Positions 49,745 to 61,300 of a DNA stretch of 64,000 nt are shown here, in pieces. Made by a program: the position numbers and the translations under genes. Every line of letters starts with the position of its first letter. Positions within the stretch are counted from its first letter, which is position 1. This DNA comes from Ceratorhiza oryzae-sativae (lineage: Eukaryota > Basidiomycota > Agaricomycetes > Cantharellales > Ceratobasidiaceae): positions 186,001-250,000 of the forward strand of contig JARWMV010000239.1 in assembly GCA_030998015.1 (NCBI GenBank), written 5' to 3'. The notes under the pieces are model-generated. The model was not told where the DNA came from. It saw nothing but the letters and a program-made list of their open reading frames with translations, and did no database searches.

Positions 49745-49974
49745 AAATCGCCTATGTAATAACAACAAATGTGTGCCGAATCCTGTATAGTAGTTGCTGT
49801 TATCGAAACATCTTTGAGGTCCATGATTGACTGCACAACGCAAGCTATTTGACCTGATTTGTGCTTGTGCATGATTTCAGTCGGATTGGCGGCACATGCT
49901 CGCTCAATCGAATATCAGTGAAAGGCATATATCGATCATTTTATATAACTCTGGGGCCCCACAGTAGTTTCGGA

Positions 49975-50508
49975 TTACTCTGACTGACTCTCCTCAGCGA
50001 AGACTTCATACCGCATTTGGAATTGTTCCGTCAGCATCCAACCCAAAGGGCCGAACGCCAGAAGTCTCGAGTGGACCATCTGGAATATAGAAATGATATT
50101 TGCATCGCGCGAGGCACTGAGAACGACTGAACGACTTTGGTGACACTTAGAGAATGACGTTTGGGGGAGAAATCCCCCCTCACTCCCCCAAATTGGATGC
50201 ACACAGCAGTCATATAAACACACCAAGGATATGCTTAGCATAATACAAAGCAGGCAGCTCCGCCACATAACAATTCGAAATCCAGCGAAGGGGTCAAGTG
50301 GCTCATCCCATATACTCAGACGTTTGGTACAATTACGATACATCTGGTGGGTGGCTACCTGGCTCACAGTTGTCAGAGGATCCCAGGAAAATGTCTCGCC
50401 AAACCATTTATCTACGCTAGGCCTACTGTTGACGGTTAGGCTGAGGCGTAATATTTGGATATATGCGCTTGAATAAAGGTCCTGGGGTTTCTCTATCGAT
50501 GTTGACAT
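49975..50508 (-). CDS. Hypothetical intronless protein with one hydrophobic segment
   Basis: An uninterrupted frame of about 177 codons from the ATG at 50506-50508 (MSTSIEKPQDLYSSAYIQIL) to TAA at 49975-49977. It has one candidate membrane segment (CLLCIMLSISLVCLYDCCV) near residues 95-115, flanked by a soluble-looking N-terminal part (VDKWFGETFSWDPLTTV). No domain recognised. It is convergent with FDH, whose stop is 230 bases away. The lack of introns is unusual next to its neighbours, so a chance frame cannot be excluded. Confidence 0.4.
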   Translation of the reverse strand: MSTSIEKPQDLYSSAYIQILRLSLTVNSRPSVDKWFGETFSWDPLTTVSQVATHQMYRNCTKRLSIWDEPLDPFAGFRIVMWRSCLLCIMLSISLVCLYDCCVHPIWGSEGGFLPQTSFSKCHQSRSVVLSASRDANIISIFQMVHSRLLAFGPLGWMLTEQFQMRYEVFAEESQSE

Positions 50509-50764
50509 GTATTCGCTAGTATGAAAGCATCGTGGAAGAGTGTGCACATATTGGGATTTTATTCAATGAAACCATTGGCTGATCCGTGATGCCATTGGGC
50601 TGCTACATGATGTTGTAAATTATAGAAGCCAAATCCGGCCCAAGTGACCCGAGCTCGATGCTGGGATCCCGCTTCGCCCACTAAGCACCACCGATCATCT
50701 TAGTTGGCCGCGCTCACGTGAATATGCCATTTGCATCTGCTTGGATCCACATAGACCTTAGGGG

Positions 50765-50771
50765 TATAAAA
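50765..50771 (+). promoter_or_regulatory. TATA box
   Basis: TATAAAA about 70 bases upstream of the candidate small secreted peptide. It also overlaps a possible GTATAA donor, so its role is uncertain. Confidence 0.4.
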
Positions 50772-50835
50772 TGGCCCATCTCCCACCCAGCGACTCATTC
50801 TCAACCACCACCATCCACCACCCGTCCACCTCTAG

Positions 50836-51031
50836 ATTGGGGTGGTCAATGCTCTACTCCTCTTACCCGTTCTCGTATCACCTATCACGAGCGCATACGC
50901 GTATGTCCCTCTCTGATGCCATGAGCTAGAATCTAACCGCCTTTAGTAGCCAGCCACACTCCAAAAGAGAGGCACTTGCCCTAGCGCGACTCAGTGCGCT
51001 ATTGACCACTGAATATTCGCGGACCTCTTAG
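50836..51031 (+). CDS. Candidate small secreted peptide precursor (start unresolved)
   Basis: After an acceptor-like CTCTAG, the frame reads VVNALLLLPVLVSPITSAYA, which has the shape of a signal peptide, then a GTATGT donor (50901). After CTTTAG (50941-50946) it reads in phase SQPHSKREALALARLSALLT and TEYSRTS, ending at TAG 51029-51031. A Lys-Arg pair followed by Glu-Ala resembles Kex2/Ste13 processing. No ATG lies in this frame after 50835: either a 5' exon was missed, a base is missing, or the frame is chance. Role unknown. Confidence 0.3.
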
Positions 51032-52394
51032 CACACAGCGACTGCTGGAGAGGTAAGCCCGTGCTCCACTTACCCCTATCTTCCGTGTTAACACCTTCCT
51101 CTCGCTCTAGATTCCCTCCCTCACGAGTGGTCAGCTTCGTTAAACCCTCGAGAAGCACGTGTGTCCACCGGGTTGAGCGCTTGGTCCTGGCGCTACGGCG
51201 TCCGCGCGAGTTAGGGACATCGGCTGCTCGCCCACGGGACTGTGTCGAGGTAACCCCCTGTATGCCGCGCCGGATGTCGCTTGGCTCGAAGTCGCTACAC
51301 TCCGCGCCGCCTTTCCGCACTCGACGCGATGTACTCCCCCGTACTGTCTCTGCTGTGCTGGCCCCGCCCACGGTGAGCCCCTTGCTGGGTCATTGTCTCC
51401 TATCTGGTTCCCATTCCAACTGTTTGCTAACATCTGCAAAAGGACCACTCGAGGGGTCCTGCCTAGTTTCGGGCACTACTCTTCAATGAATTATCATCAA
51501 CAATACAATTATATTGAAACACACCATTGTCTATTGTATCACATTACCTCCAGTATGACCTAGCAGTTGGCTCAATCATTGCTTCATGGTCAATATTGGC
51601 TGTTTGTCGATTAGTAAATAGCTATTTTAGTTACTGTCATCCCTCAAACTTTGGCTCTTTCAGCACGCGTCCCTGTAGGACTTGTTGAGCCCAAATTTAA
51701 GCAAATTGTTAGACTCATATTTGTCTTTGTGATATACTGGAATATTCCAGCTCTCTGAGTCTACTGGTAGATGGCAATGTTGAGATTCTAACGGCGTTCT
51801 AGCCCGAACCGCCGCATGCCGCCAGCACAGTCTCAAATTGATGACTATGTTCTTTGGTCCAAGTGACTCGCGAGATCGCGGGGTTGGCAAACAACACAAG
51901 GGGAGCAACAGAGATGTTCGTATCGGCCAAGAAAGCGCTTTACTTGAGTGGCCGAATGGGCGTTTTGGGGGACTTATGGCAGCAACCCGCGTCTTAACAC
52001 ACATCCCTTAGTGACCTTGTAGAACCAGTTGATAGGAAATTAGCATGCCTCGTTAAAACACTAGAATCCTGAGCAAATTTGACGTGTCGCACAAGTCAGA
52101 GTTTGCGTCGCACGCTGTGGTCTAGTAAGATTCACCCGTAGAGGAAGGTGAGCCTCATTTTTGGTTGTATGCTAGATGATAGGGCTCAATATACAGGTTG
52201 ATGTGCAAATCAAACGATATTATCTGATTCCTCAGAACCAATCATGAATGTATGTGATGATCTATTGTAATTAGGCAGTTGCTAGATCCGAATATTCTTC
52301 CCCAACCCTATGTGTGTGTGGAATGAAACAAAACACGAAAGCATGCACGAAAGCATGAACTTGGATTTTCAGGAGTAACACCTCATCCCGTAGG
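51032..52394. other. Intergenic region with no recognised gene
   Basis: 1.36 kb. A plus-strand frame at 51061-51489 is Arg/Ser/Pro-rich and not convincing. A GTAAGC donor at about 51054 may belong to the upstream candidate peptide gene. The remainder is AT-rich. Confidence 0.4.
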
Positions 52395-55132
52395 TCATGG
52401 TCGGACAGGAGAACCCCCATGCCCAGACTCAAATTCTTCTTGTTTCTCGATGGCTACGACTTCACCCTTCTCTTCGTCTTGGATAGGATTGACAGAATCC
52501 GGTACGGGCTCTCCAGATTCGTCTGTCTTGCCCTCGCTCGGTGCGTTCTCTGCGCCTTTCTTCTGACCGCGTTCCACTTGGCGAACCAGAGTGTACGAAC
52601 GAAGTAGCAAAACGCAGAGTGTGCCAACAAACAGGAGCGGAGTCATTACGATCCTGAGATCGCAAAGCACAGTTAGAGAAGAACAATTAGACATATAATA
52701 ATAGATACTAACCAAATCATAGACAAACTGCGAGTGAATGCGTGTAGCACTTGTTGGCGCAGTTCCTCAGGCTTGAGATTAGACATGAAGAGTAAGAATC
52801 TAGGTTGGTGAACTAGAAGTCTGGTTTTGGCGTACCTGAATATCCTTTAGCCCGTGAACATTAGTCTCAAGCTGTCCATGAGACAAGCTGTTGCTAGAGA
52901 ATCCGGAGATACCAGCTAGCCGCCGCTTGACTTCAATGCGTAAATAGCGCCGCCAACAGAAATACCAATGGTACCCCCGAGAGTGCTGTTTGCTAAATCA
53001 GCCACCTGCCTATTAAAACAGTAGTTGAGACCCACCGAATCAGCCCAAATGTCGCAGTGGCGGTTGCCATATCCTAGTTTCTCTGGTCAGTTCAGCAGAG
53101 GCCGAGTCATAGCGCGAATCTACCTTGAGGGGCATGGCCGCATGCAACCCAATAAGCGGCGTCTGGAACAAACAACCAACACCAAGGGCTGCAAGTGCCA
53201 AAATGATTTCTTGTTTCCACCTTGATGAAGTAAATTAGGCTAATATGGGCGCATGGCAACTTTCATCACTTACACTTGGATCTTTTCATCAAACAGAATC
53301 TAGAAAATTAACGTAAGAAAAGTATGCTAGCGGCACCGTAATGGTATCGTACCATAAGCCCGAAGCCAAGTGTCATAATAGGCCAAGAAAACCACATGGT
53401 TGGACGATACTTGGTTGTTCGGTAACGACTAGACCGGACAGTATAGCCACCAAAGCCCCTCCCAAGCTGAAAGGGAACATCTTGATCCCAGCCAAGGTGG
53501 CGGATGAGCCCAGGATCTGGAAGTAAAGCGGAATATCTAGCCAAGGTTACGTCAGATAACGAGTGGGGCTCGGAGAGTCAGATATATGCTTACAGTACGA
53601 TGCAGAGAAGAATGCCAGAGCATGGATAAAGACCGAAACCAAGAGCATCGACGTGGTCCGAGTCTTGAATAACCGCGGAGGTATAATTGGGCTCCTACTT
53701 GTATATATCTCATTGACCGCACCGGCGACGAGCAGAACTCCTCCGACCACAATAAGGGAAATAGTCTTGGCTGATCCCCAATTCGTCTCTCCCGAGTTGA
53801 AACCGACGAGCAGAAGGACAACGCCAGCCATAATAAGAAATAGTCCGACAAAGTCGAAAGTTTTAATGTAAAAAGATAGAGGCTTGCGTGGGGTTGGATT
53901 GAGTCGGAGCGTTAGGAGAGCGAGTGCAGCGAGACCGCCGGTTGGAAGATTCTGAAACGAGCATGTAAGAAAATGCCTTTTTGGAAGTACGACGCTCACT
54001 TACCACCCAGAAGCACCATCTCCACGAAACTGGTAAAATCAGAAATATTCAGCGCCCGACCAGAGGTTAAGTAAAAAGCCTCTGAACTACCTTTGTCAGC
54101 AAATACTCCTCCAACCAGTGGCCCAACAACACTTGCTATACCCCACGTTGCACCGATCGCACCGGTGTACTTGCCTCGCTCCTATCATGACCCATAAGCG
54201 AACCAAGCGTGTAAGCGAGAGCCACCCAACGAACCTCGAGCGTGACAATATCACCAATCGTGATCATAGTCATTTGCATGATTCCTCCGCCCCCAATGCC
54301 TTGTACACCTCGACAAACAGCAAGCCAGGTGAAGCTCTGAGCAGCGCCGCATAAGGCTGATCCAACCAAGAAGATACCGATCGCGGCAAACAAAATGGGC
54401 TTCCGGCCAATAAGATCCTGAAAAGGTATGAGAGGTAATCCCGGCACACGTATAGAATATTCTCACAGAAAGCTTGCCGTAAAGTGGGGATAGACCTGGA
54501 AGAGCAATGAGCTATACCGCGGATCAACCTTCCGGCAGACTTACATGCGCTGGTTAAAAGATAAGCGGTTCCAATCTGTACAAGCGAATTAGGTAAAACG
54601 GTCAACGCCTTCAGCAACCACCTACCCATGAATATCCAGAAGATCCTCCCAAGTCGGCAATCATTGCTGGTAGCGCAGTGCTATTAAATTGGATTGTAAG
54701 CGTAGGAAAGCTTGATGAAAACAACAGACGCACCTGACAATCGTTTGGTCCATGGCAGCCAAAAACACCGTCAACATGAGCCTATTCCAAGAGTGTCAAC
54801 GGCCAATTTTTTACGTCAGAACAACTCAACGAACCCGGGAAACACGAGCTTAAGATTGCTATTGACCCGTAAAAGTGTCAGAAAATAGCTCTGAGTAAAA
54901 TCCAACAGCAAACTTACTTGTGCGGAATCTTGTGTACTTCATCCTGTTTCCATGCCTCGCCTGGCTTGGCTTTTTTCGTCGTAGTTTTTTCAGCGTCAGT
55001 GGTAGCGTTCAATGTCTTGGCATCAGCTTCAATGTCGGCTGCGCTATTGCGTGCGCTATTGCGTGCGCTATTGCGTGCGCTATTGCGTGCGCTAGTTCCA
55101 ACAGTAGGTTCTGGTGTTTGAGGGGAGGCCAT
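52395..55132 (-). CDS. MFS transporter, DHA2 (14-TM drug:H+ antiporter-type); one probable frame break
   Basis: The start ATG is at 55130-55132. A hydrophilic N terminus with a four-fold ARNS repeat precedes TM1 (LKLVFPGLMLTVFLAAMDQT-IVSTALP). Motif A (GKLSDLIGRKP), GIGGGGIMQMTMITIGDI, the antiporter motif C region (GATWGIASVVGPLVGG), WRWCFWVNLPTGGLAAL, and later helices (FVGLFLIMAGVVLLLVGF, LLVSVFIHALAFFSASYYI) follow. A last helix (LLFVGTLCVLLLRSYTL) and an acidic tail end at TGA 52395-52397. The frame breaks once near 52935-52936: the reading TIGISVGGAIYA must shift by one base to continue as EVKRRLAGISGFSS. Expected in the plasma or vacuolar membrane, exporting toxic or secondary compounds; substrate unknown. 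Introns are numerous and short. Confidence 0.88.
55041..55093. repeat. 12-bp tandem repeat (about 4.5 units) coding for ARNS repeats
   Basis: Unit GCGCTATTGCGT on the plus strand, nearly perfect, inside the first exon of the DHA2 transporter. It encodes Ala-Arg-Asn-Ser repeats in the cytosolic N terminus. Length polymorphism is likely. Confidence 0.9.
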
Positions 55133-55691
55133 GTGTGCAAACGTATGTTCGACGGGTTGACACTGAGCTTGGCGGGCCTGGGGCTAGACTCGGTCATGGT
55201 TAGGGGTTAAATACACATTCTGACGGGCAGCTGACGCATCTCGATCAGGTCCCCGCACCCGGTGACGGCACGGCATCGGCATCGTGATTATCAATCGTCG
55301 GTCATGTGAGCGTAAATATAGAACCGACTCCACATGCGCAAACCAAGCGCGCCCTCGGGTAGAATATATGCGCAATGACTGCGCCCGCATCCGTTCATCC
55401 GCTGGGGCGCTGCGTTGGATTTAAAAGAACAAAAAGATAGGAACGCACTTGATCATGATCGACTGTAACGCAATCGGAGCTCAGCCGAGAACAATAACAA
55501 AACGAATTAAACGAGCTTAGCCCCCTAGGTCTTGAAGACGTGGTGAAGTGAGACAGGACAAGAAGCTGTCTTTGGCTTAGAACGAGCTGGTCTATTGAGC
55601 TATTCAGGTATTTAACGACTCTGTTACCACACCCAACCAGTATCAAACTTCCTCCCTTCCCTTAACGTCCTATCAAGTTCAAGTTACCACG
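55133..55691. promoter_or_regulatory. Divergent promoter between DHA2 transporter and ABM-like gene
   Basis: About 560 bases between two divergent start codons. No specific operator recognised. Confidence 0.45.
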
Positions 55692-56233
55692 ATGTCTGAC
55701 CGCGCAAGTATTGCCAATCGATAACGTACGCCTACCCAAATAATTCGCATTATGTTTTAGTTTGTTGTTTTCGTTACGATTGTCCCCAAAACTCCCGAGC
55801 AACAGAAGGATGTTATCCAGCTCCTCCACGAGGTCCGCCCAGCTTGGCTTGCTCTCCCTGGAAGCTTGTCCCACGGTCAGCCTAATACAGCCCTACAGCT
55901 ATTACTTGCATCAACTAATTTTATTCTTAGACGTGGGCACCGCCAAGGGTGGAGATGCGCTTGAACGGTCTACTTGTCCGAAATCTGTGCGTGAAAAGAG
56001 CTAGCTCCGGCGCTAGAGATAGTTGACCCGAGCAATGCTTCAGATTCCTCACCTCAAGGGTTGGCAGACTTTTCCAAGATTTCAGAGCATGATAAGATGA
56101 AGGAGGTGCGTCCTGCTAGTACCGAAAAAAATGTTTGGCTCTAATGTCCCCGACCTAGAAATTGATGCCGATTATTCAGGCGGACAAGCTAGTTATCACT
56201 CAGGTTCTGACGAATGGTGAATTTTCAAAGTGA
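55692..56233 (+). CDS. Small ABM-like (dimeric alpha/beta-barrel) protein, tentative
   Basis: The start ATG at 55692 gives MSDR, then a probable GC-AG intron (donor GCAAGT). The next exon reads FVVFVTIVPKTPEQQKDVIQ and LLHEVRP..LALPGSLSH, and after another intron DVGTAKGGDALE. A further exon reads EIVDPSNASDSSPQGLADFS and KISEHDKMK. The last exon reads KLMPIIQADKLVITQVLTNG and EFSK, with TGA 56231-56233. The pattern beta strand, long helix, PG-x-L-S-H/Y, then a terminal strand resembles antibiotic-biosynthesis-monooxygenase (ABM/YgiN) domains. The intron after DALE is not resolved cleanly. Divergent from the DHA2 transporter. Function not assigned beyond the fold guess. Confidence 0.45.
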
Positions 56234-56636
56234 ATGGATATAGCGCACGAAGTGCAGTATCCAATACATATCTTAAATCGATGAATCTTCGCTACATAAG
56301 TAGACGTCAACTAGAAATAACCGTTTTATGCGAACAATATCGTTGCAATTTAGATCCAGCCATGCATAGTATTGGAACCGCGTCAAGGCACGCTTACATG
56401 TTGTAAACAAGCAAGTCATAATCGCTATGAGAGGATCCGAGAAACGTTCGCTATGGAGATATTTTAGTTGGTATATAGGTATATAGGGTACAACACCGTA
56501 AGCCTACCTTTATCACTACCACTATCGATTCGAATCAGCGTAGGTACTATCTTGGCCGACCCAACTCACCATGTTCATCATCCATCTTTTTCAGGAACAA
56601 AAATAGCGGAATGTAGCCTAATGCTCAAATCAGCAA
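56234..56636. other. Spacer between convergent ABM-like and F-box-like genes
   Basis: About 400 AT-rich bases; 3' regions of both neighbours. Nothing else recognised. Confidence 0.5.
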
Positions 56637-58283
56637 CTATGCTGTAGGCCACCAAGAAATCGGTATACCCTCTTTGTGCCAGAAATTTCGTAACTCTTCT
56701 CCGCTCATCTGTCCGGGTATCACAAATTGTGGCTTGGCACGGGGGCGTTTATGGCCAGGTATGGCAGCATCCCCAGAAGTGGCGTGGGCGTGATGTACCC
56801 TCAGCCGCCGTCGGTTGAAATCAGCCACCGATAGTTCTGTGTAACCCGAGCTGGAAGCGGACCCAAAGACAATGCCGTTGAGCGGCCGCCTCATCTCTAT
56901 GTGCTGGGCACCAATCTGTAGAAAGATGTTCACCATGAAACGCAAGAGAGGCCCAGTCATCCCATGGGACATATCGAACGGAGTGGTTTGAATCTAGCAT
57001 GGCGGACCTTGGGGTCGAGTCGAGAAGAGTGGAAATAGGCGTACATAACCTGAGATCTCTCCATCGTGGATCTGACTCGAACGGGCCAGTCACCCACAAA
57101 AGTCGATCACCAGGCGCTAGATTATAAACTTTTCGCAAATATTGATTGCCTACTTGCGGACAGACTGCAGCTTCGAGCTGAATAGTAATCTCATACTGGG
57201 TTGGTGAATTGAGTACTAGAGGCGGTAGTTCGAATGATGAAGAGTGTACGGCTGGCTTGGGCAGCTCGGCATGGGGATCAAACTCGTATACTTCTAAACA
57301 GCCTGGGGCGTTTGTTGAATACCACAAACTTTCTTCGTCTCGTAAGCGAGCTCGAACCACAACAAATAAAGACTCTGTGAGTAATTCAAAAGTGCGCTCA
57401 TGTGGCACAAAATCTAAAGTGAAATGCTGGACACAAGGGTTGAGTGGTGGATGGAAGACCAGGGGGATCTGAACTGACCAAAAGCTGGTGTCCGGTCATC
57501 CAATTCCAAACAACCAGATCATAACTGGTGCGGCCCATCAAGTCGAAGATTCCCGCAAGCGAAGAACCGAACAATGTGATGCGATCACTCCTCCCCTCCT
57601 CATAGTTAGTTGAGACACGCGTATATCGCACAGTGAGCAGTTCGCTGGCTGCATTAGGGTGCGGTTCATTTGTGTTAACCGCTCTCAAGTGGATCTTTCG
57701 GACGGTACTAGGGATCCGGGGATTGTCCACCTCAAGAAGAGCGATTAGGTCTTGCTCCGGATCGATCGCTAGACACTGTGCCTCGAATGGTACTTCAAAC
57801 TGACGGTGCTCGAACCCGGTGCCCCTGTTGTTCGATGATAGTTGGTAAATGGTGAAGCGAGTGTGGTCGGGGCTTGTGTCTTCTCCCCACACAAGAGACC
57901 CAGCCACAAGTTCGAATAACCTCGGTGGGACAGATGGGCCTAGGGGTAGGCGATAGGTTTCCGGGGTAAGGTTCGCGAGGTTGTCCCATCGCGCGTTATG
58001 GTCGCGGAGTACTTGGGTCTTTTCCGCATAATTCAGATCGGTTCGGGGACAATGCGGTTCCATATAGCCGCAAGCATCTAGTTCTAGCCGATATTGTAGA
58101 TAATCGTTGGTTACAATAAACTTGTGAAGAAAGCGGCAAACCTATCCAAGGGAGATCAGTTGAAACGAATGCAATCAAAGCGAAACCGACCTGTTGGCAA
58201 CGTCGAACTGCAAGTGGAGTCGTGAGAGCAAGGATGAATAGCAGAACGTCGTCTGGGAGAGCATCGAATGAAATCGCTGGCAT
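56637..58283 (-). CDS. F-box-like domain protein, paralogue of 9926-11626; one probable frame break
   Basis: The start ATG is at 58281-58283 (MPAISFDALPDDVLLFILAL then TTPLAVRRCQQ, the F-box-like part). After an intron VCRFLHKF, LDACGYMEPHCPRTDLNYAE and KTQVLRDHNARW follow. The same WNWMTGHQLL block then leads into an intron (GTCAGT) and DFVPHERTFELLTESLFVVV. YVPWDDWA and STDW come next. At plus-strand GGG 56906-56908 one base is in excess: removing it gives STDWCQHIEMRRPLNGIVFG, then TELSVADFNRRR and the C terminus (GIPISWWPTA, TAG 56637-56639). Block order and intron positions match the 9.9-kb gene. Probable SCF adaptor by analogy; substrate unknown. Confidence 0.75.
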
Positions 58284-58842
58284 GGTGATGTCGTCTAGGA
58301 AAGGCGTAAAAGACTCTTGGCGAGTTCTTCAGTGCACATCGGTGATAAGATGCCCGAGTGCACGAGGCCACGTGAGCAGCAGCCAATCATGTTGGAGGAT
58401 TGTGTGCAGCCTCGGTGTGCAGCGTGCGGCGCCCCGTTCGCATGCATAGGTGTGGGCAAATAATCTCCAGGTGAAAGGATAGGAGCTGGCTCGGTTGCCT
58501 GGGAATGACCGCTTGCCGGTGTAACATAACACCTCAAGCCCGAGCATTCAACACAGTCACTCGAACACCATCTGGCCTTTAGTCGCTACGGATTGTGTGC
58601 GGGTGCGTCCGACGACAAATAGGAAGCTGAGGCCGCCGCCCGGCTCGTCGAACTTTTTACGCAATCCACGGGGTGTCATCCACGTGGTCCCCCCCTGACT
58701 TCCAGGCAGATCCAATTCTGGGAGTTTTGACGGGTGTACCTTCTATATCACTCGGCTCTCCGCGCGGTGCAGTCTCGATATTTACTTGACAGGCCCGGCC
58801 TATGTGGTGTTCCGTCCTACTCCTCTCCTCATTCGACTAGCG
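58284..58842. promoter_or_regulatory. Divergent promoter between F-box-like gene and SLC49-like carrier
   Basis: About 560 bases between divergent start codons. No specific site recognised. Confidence 0.45.
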
Positions 58843-60825
58843 ATGGAACTCGAGGAGCGCAAGGACAGAAAGTCGAGCATCTCTGAAGCTCAAATCACCA
58901 CTCGCGAACATGCTACTCGAGGGGACGCCTCGTCTTCGCTCGTCGCTCTTCCTACCGACGGCTATCGGCTTTACAGGCGACGATGGGCTGGGTTAGTCGG
59001 GTTGGTGAGCAGAGTGGTATTCAGTCAAGCCAGGACTCGACGCTGACGCCGTTCCAAGTGCCTGCTGAATCTCATCGCCGGTCTAAACTGGCTTTGGTTC
59101 TCGTCGATAGCCATCGATAGTACGTAACAGTGTCTGCGGGTTCATTTGATTGTACTAACCACTGTGCTCGTACTCCAGCCTCGAATGCGTTTGGAATATC
59201 CCTCCAACGGGTCAACTGGCTGGGCAATAGCGTCAACGTGATCTACTTGCCAGTATCGCTTCTCGTCCCGCCAGCGTGCTCACGTTGGGGACTGCGTATA
59301 ACTGTAATGTTCCCAGTCATGCTCTTACGGAACCAATAGCTCACGGCTCATGTGACTGAAACTAGTCCGCGATCGGCTCAGCTGCTCTGCTCATCGCATG
59401 CTGGATTCGCTATGCCGGGACTGCCAACTCTCTGTCCCCAGACGGGAAATTCGCCCTACTCCTTGTTGGACAGGTATGTTCCAATGTATTCCGCTCGGCC
59501 CGGCCGTTGCATACACCCGATCACGCCTAGGCTGACCGCCGCCAAACGTTGTGTGTAGATCTTCACTGGAATCGGACAGCCGTGCCTCCAAATCCTTGGC
59601 CCAAGGTACAGCGAGGTGTGGTTCGACCTCCGAGGGCGCACCACGGCAACCATGATTCTGTCTATCGCTAACCCCATCGGAGCTGCACTATCACAGCTGA
59701 TTGCCCCCGCATTCTCGAGTGTGCGCCAGTCGGTAAGCATCGTCCAGCCCGCACAGGCACAAAACTCTCAGTTTGCTCACGAATCAGTAGGTCCTGGTTC
59801 TTGCGATTATCACGACGGTAGCTGTCCCCACGGTTGCTCTGATATACCCACTGCCCCCCACGCCACCCAGTACGTACCTGCCTTCTGCTTGTGATTAGTG
59901 GTGCTGAAATAAGAATGTGACAGCCTTTTCCGGATCACAACCCTCCCCTCCAGCAACCCAGGTTATGCGTGCCTGGATAGGGCGACCCCGGCTAGGCGAA
60001 GCGACCATGTCTGGACGCCAACGGCTCGATATGACGATCGTCACCATGTTATTTGCAGTCCTCGTTGGAGCTTTCGACGCGTTCTCTATTCTGATAAGCC
60101 AAATATTTGTCCGTATTTCCTGGTTCTTCCAGCTTCACTTGGACTGATAACCGTTTATCGACAAGGAACCTTATGGATATTCTTCTGATACCGCGGGCAT
60201 ATTTGGTGGCGTTCTTATTCTGGCCGGTATCGTCGGCGCAGCAGTTATCTCTCCACTCTTCGACCGATATTTTACCCACCACCTTGGGCTTGCCGCCAAA
60301 ATTCTCGTTCCAGTCCTGGCTGCAAGTTACATCGGCCTGATCTGGGATGGTATGTTCACCCTTTGCATTCTAACACGTTGATACTCACACACAGGCATAG
60401 TACGAGCAAACAATGACGCCGGGATCTATGTGCTCATGGTCGTGATCGGCGTGGGATCGTTCACGCTTCTTCCTGTAGCACTTGAAATTGGCTGCGAGGT
60501 CACCCGAAGTGCGGAGACTTCTTCCGCGGCGCTCTGGTTTGCCGGCAACTTGTTTTCGGTGGTGTTTGTCCTATGTGAGTCTTGGTTTTCACACTACTTC
60601 GGTCAGTATTCTTATCCTGTGTTTGCAGCTATGGATGCGCTGCGAGATGACTCGTCAACGGCTAATCCACCATCTCACATGCGCAATGCACTTATTTTCC
60701 AGGCCTGTTTTGTAGCAGTGGTTGCAGTCAGTGTGATATGGTTAAAAGTAGACCAAACAAGGAGAGAGGTGGATGCGGAAAAAATGGAGAGTTCGAGAAG
60801 GGTCGAGTTAGACGAAAGTTCATGA
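58843..60825 (+). CDS. MFS transporter of the FLVCR/SLC49-like group
   Basis: The start ATG is at 58843 (MELEERKDRKSSISEAQITT). Then come YRLYRRRWAGLVGL, LLNLIAGLNWLWFSSIAID, TSNAFGISLQRVNWLGNSVN, VIYLPVSLLV, YSEVWFDLRGRTTATMILSI, ANPIGAALSQLIAPAFSSVR, LDMTIVTMLFAVLVGAFDAF, AGIFGGVLILAGIVGAAVIS, YVLMVVIGVGSFTLLPVALE, CEVTRSAETSSAALWFAGNL and a last helix IFQACFVAVVAVSVIWLKVD. The tail ends ELDESS at TGA 60823-60825. About 12 membrane segments are readable across short introns. WFxxxxRTTA and the PVALE..CEVTR..ETSSAALWF block are typical of fungal SLC49/YCR023C-like carriers. Heme, pyrimidine or other substrates are possible; none is indicated by the sequence. Confidence 0.82.
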
Positions 60826-61300
60826 TTTGTATGTGGATTAATGTCTTTAATATAGTTGTGTTAGTGTATTGTTATGCCTGGAGCACGGTGGATGTGTGCC
60901 GAACCATAGCGTTTCAGACTGTGGACTTGCTTCCTGAAGTCGGGTTTCATTGGATGAGTTGGTGTTTAGCTGCATCTAGAACTGACAATAGGCTTGATAC
61001 TCGGCACGCCACTCAGTTGGAGCCTGGACGTTCTACAGACAGACGGCCGCCGGCCGAATTTCAACGCAACTGACGTCTATCGCAATGAGTCTTCTTCGTG
61101 AATCACGCCCGACTCCCAAACGACGTCCGGTCAGAATTCGAAAATCCAAGAAACATCGCGAGCAGGTGATTACGCGTTCAATTTCTCAAGGAAAGTGCAC
61201 AGGCGGTTAGGGAAATTTGCGTTCGATCCGCAAACAATTACATCACATATTGTGTGTCCGACCAACAAGATTGGAGCTTCAAAGCATGAGCAACGAGCCT
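60826..61300. other. Convergent 3' spacer
   Basis: About 475 bases between the SLC49-like stop and the approximate end of VMA16. No gene recognised. Confidence 0.45.

Noticed and set aside
51061..51489. Arg/Ser/Pro-rich 142-codon frame
   Set aside because: No domain, no splice or start support; composition typical of chance GC-rich frames.
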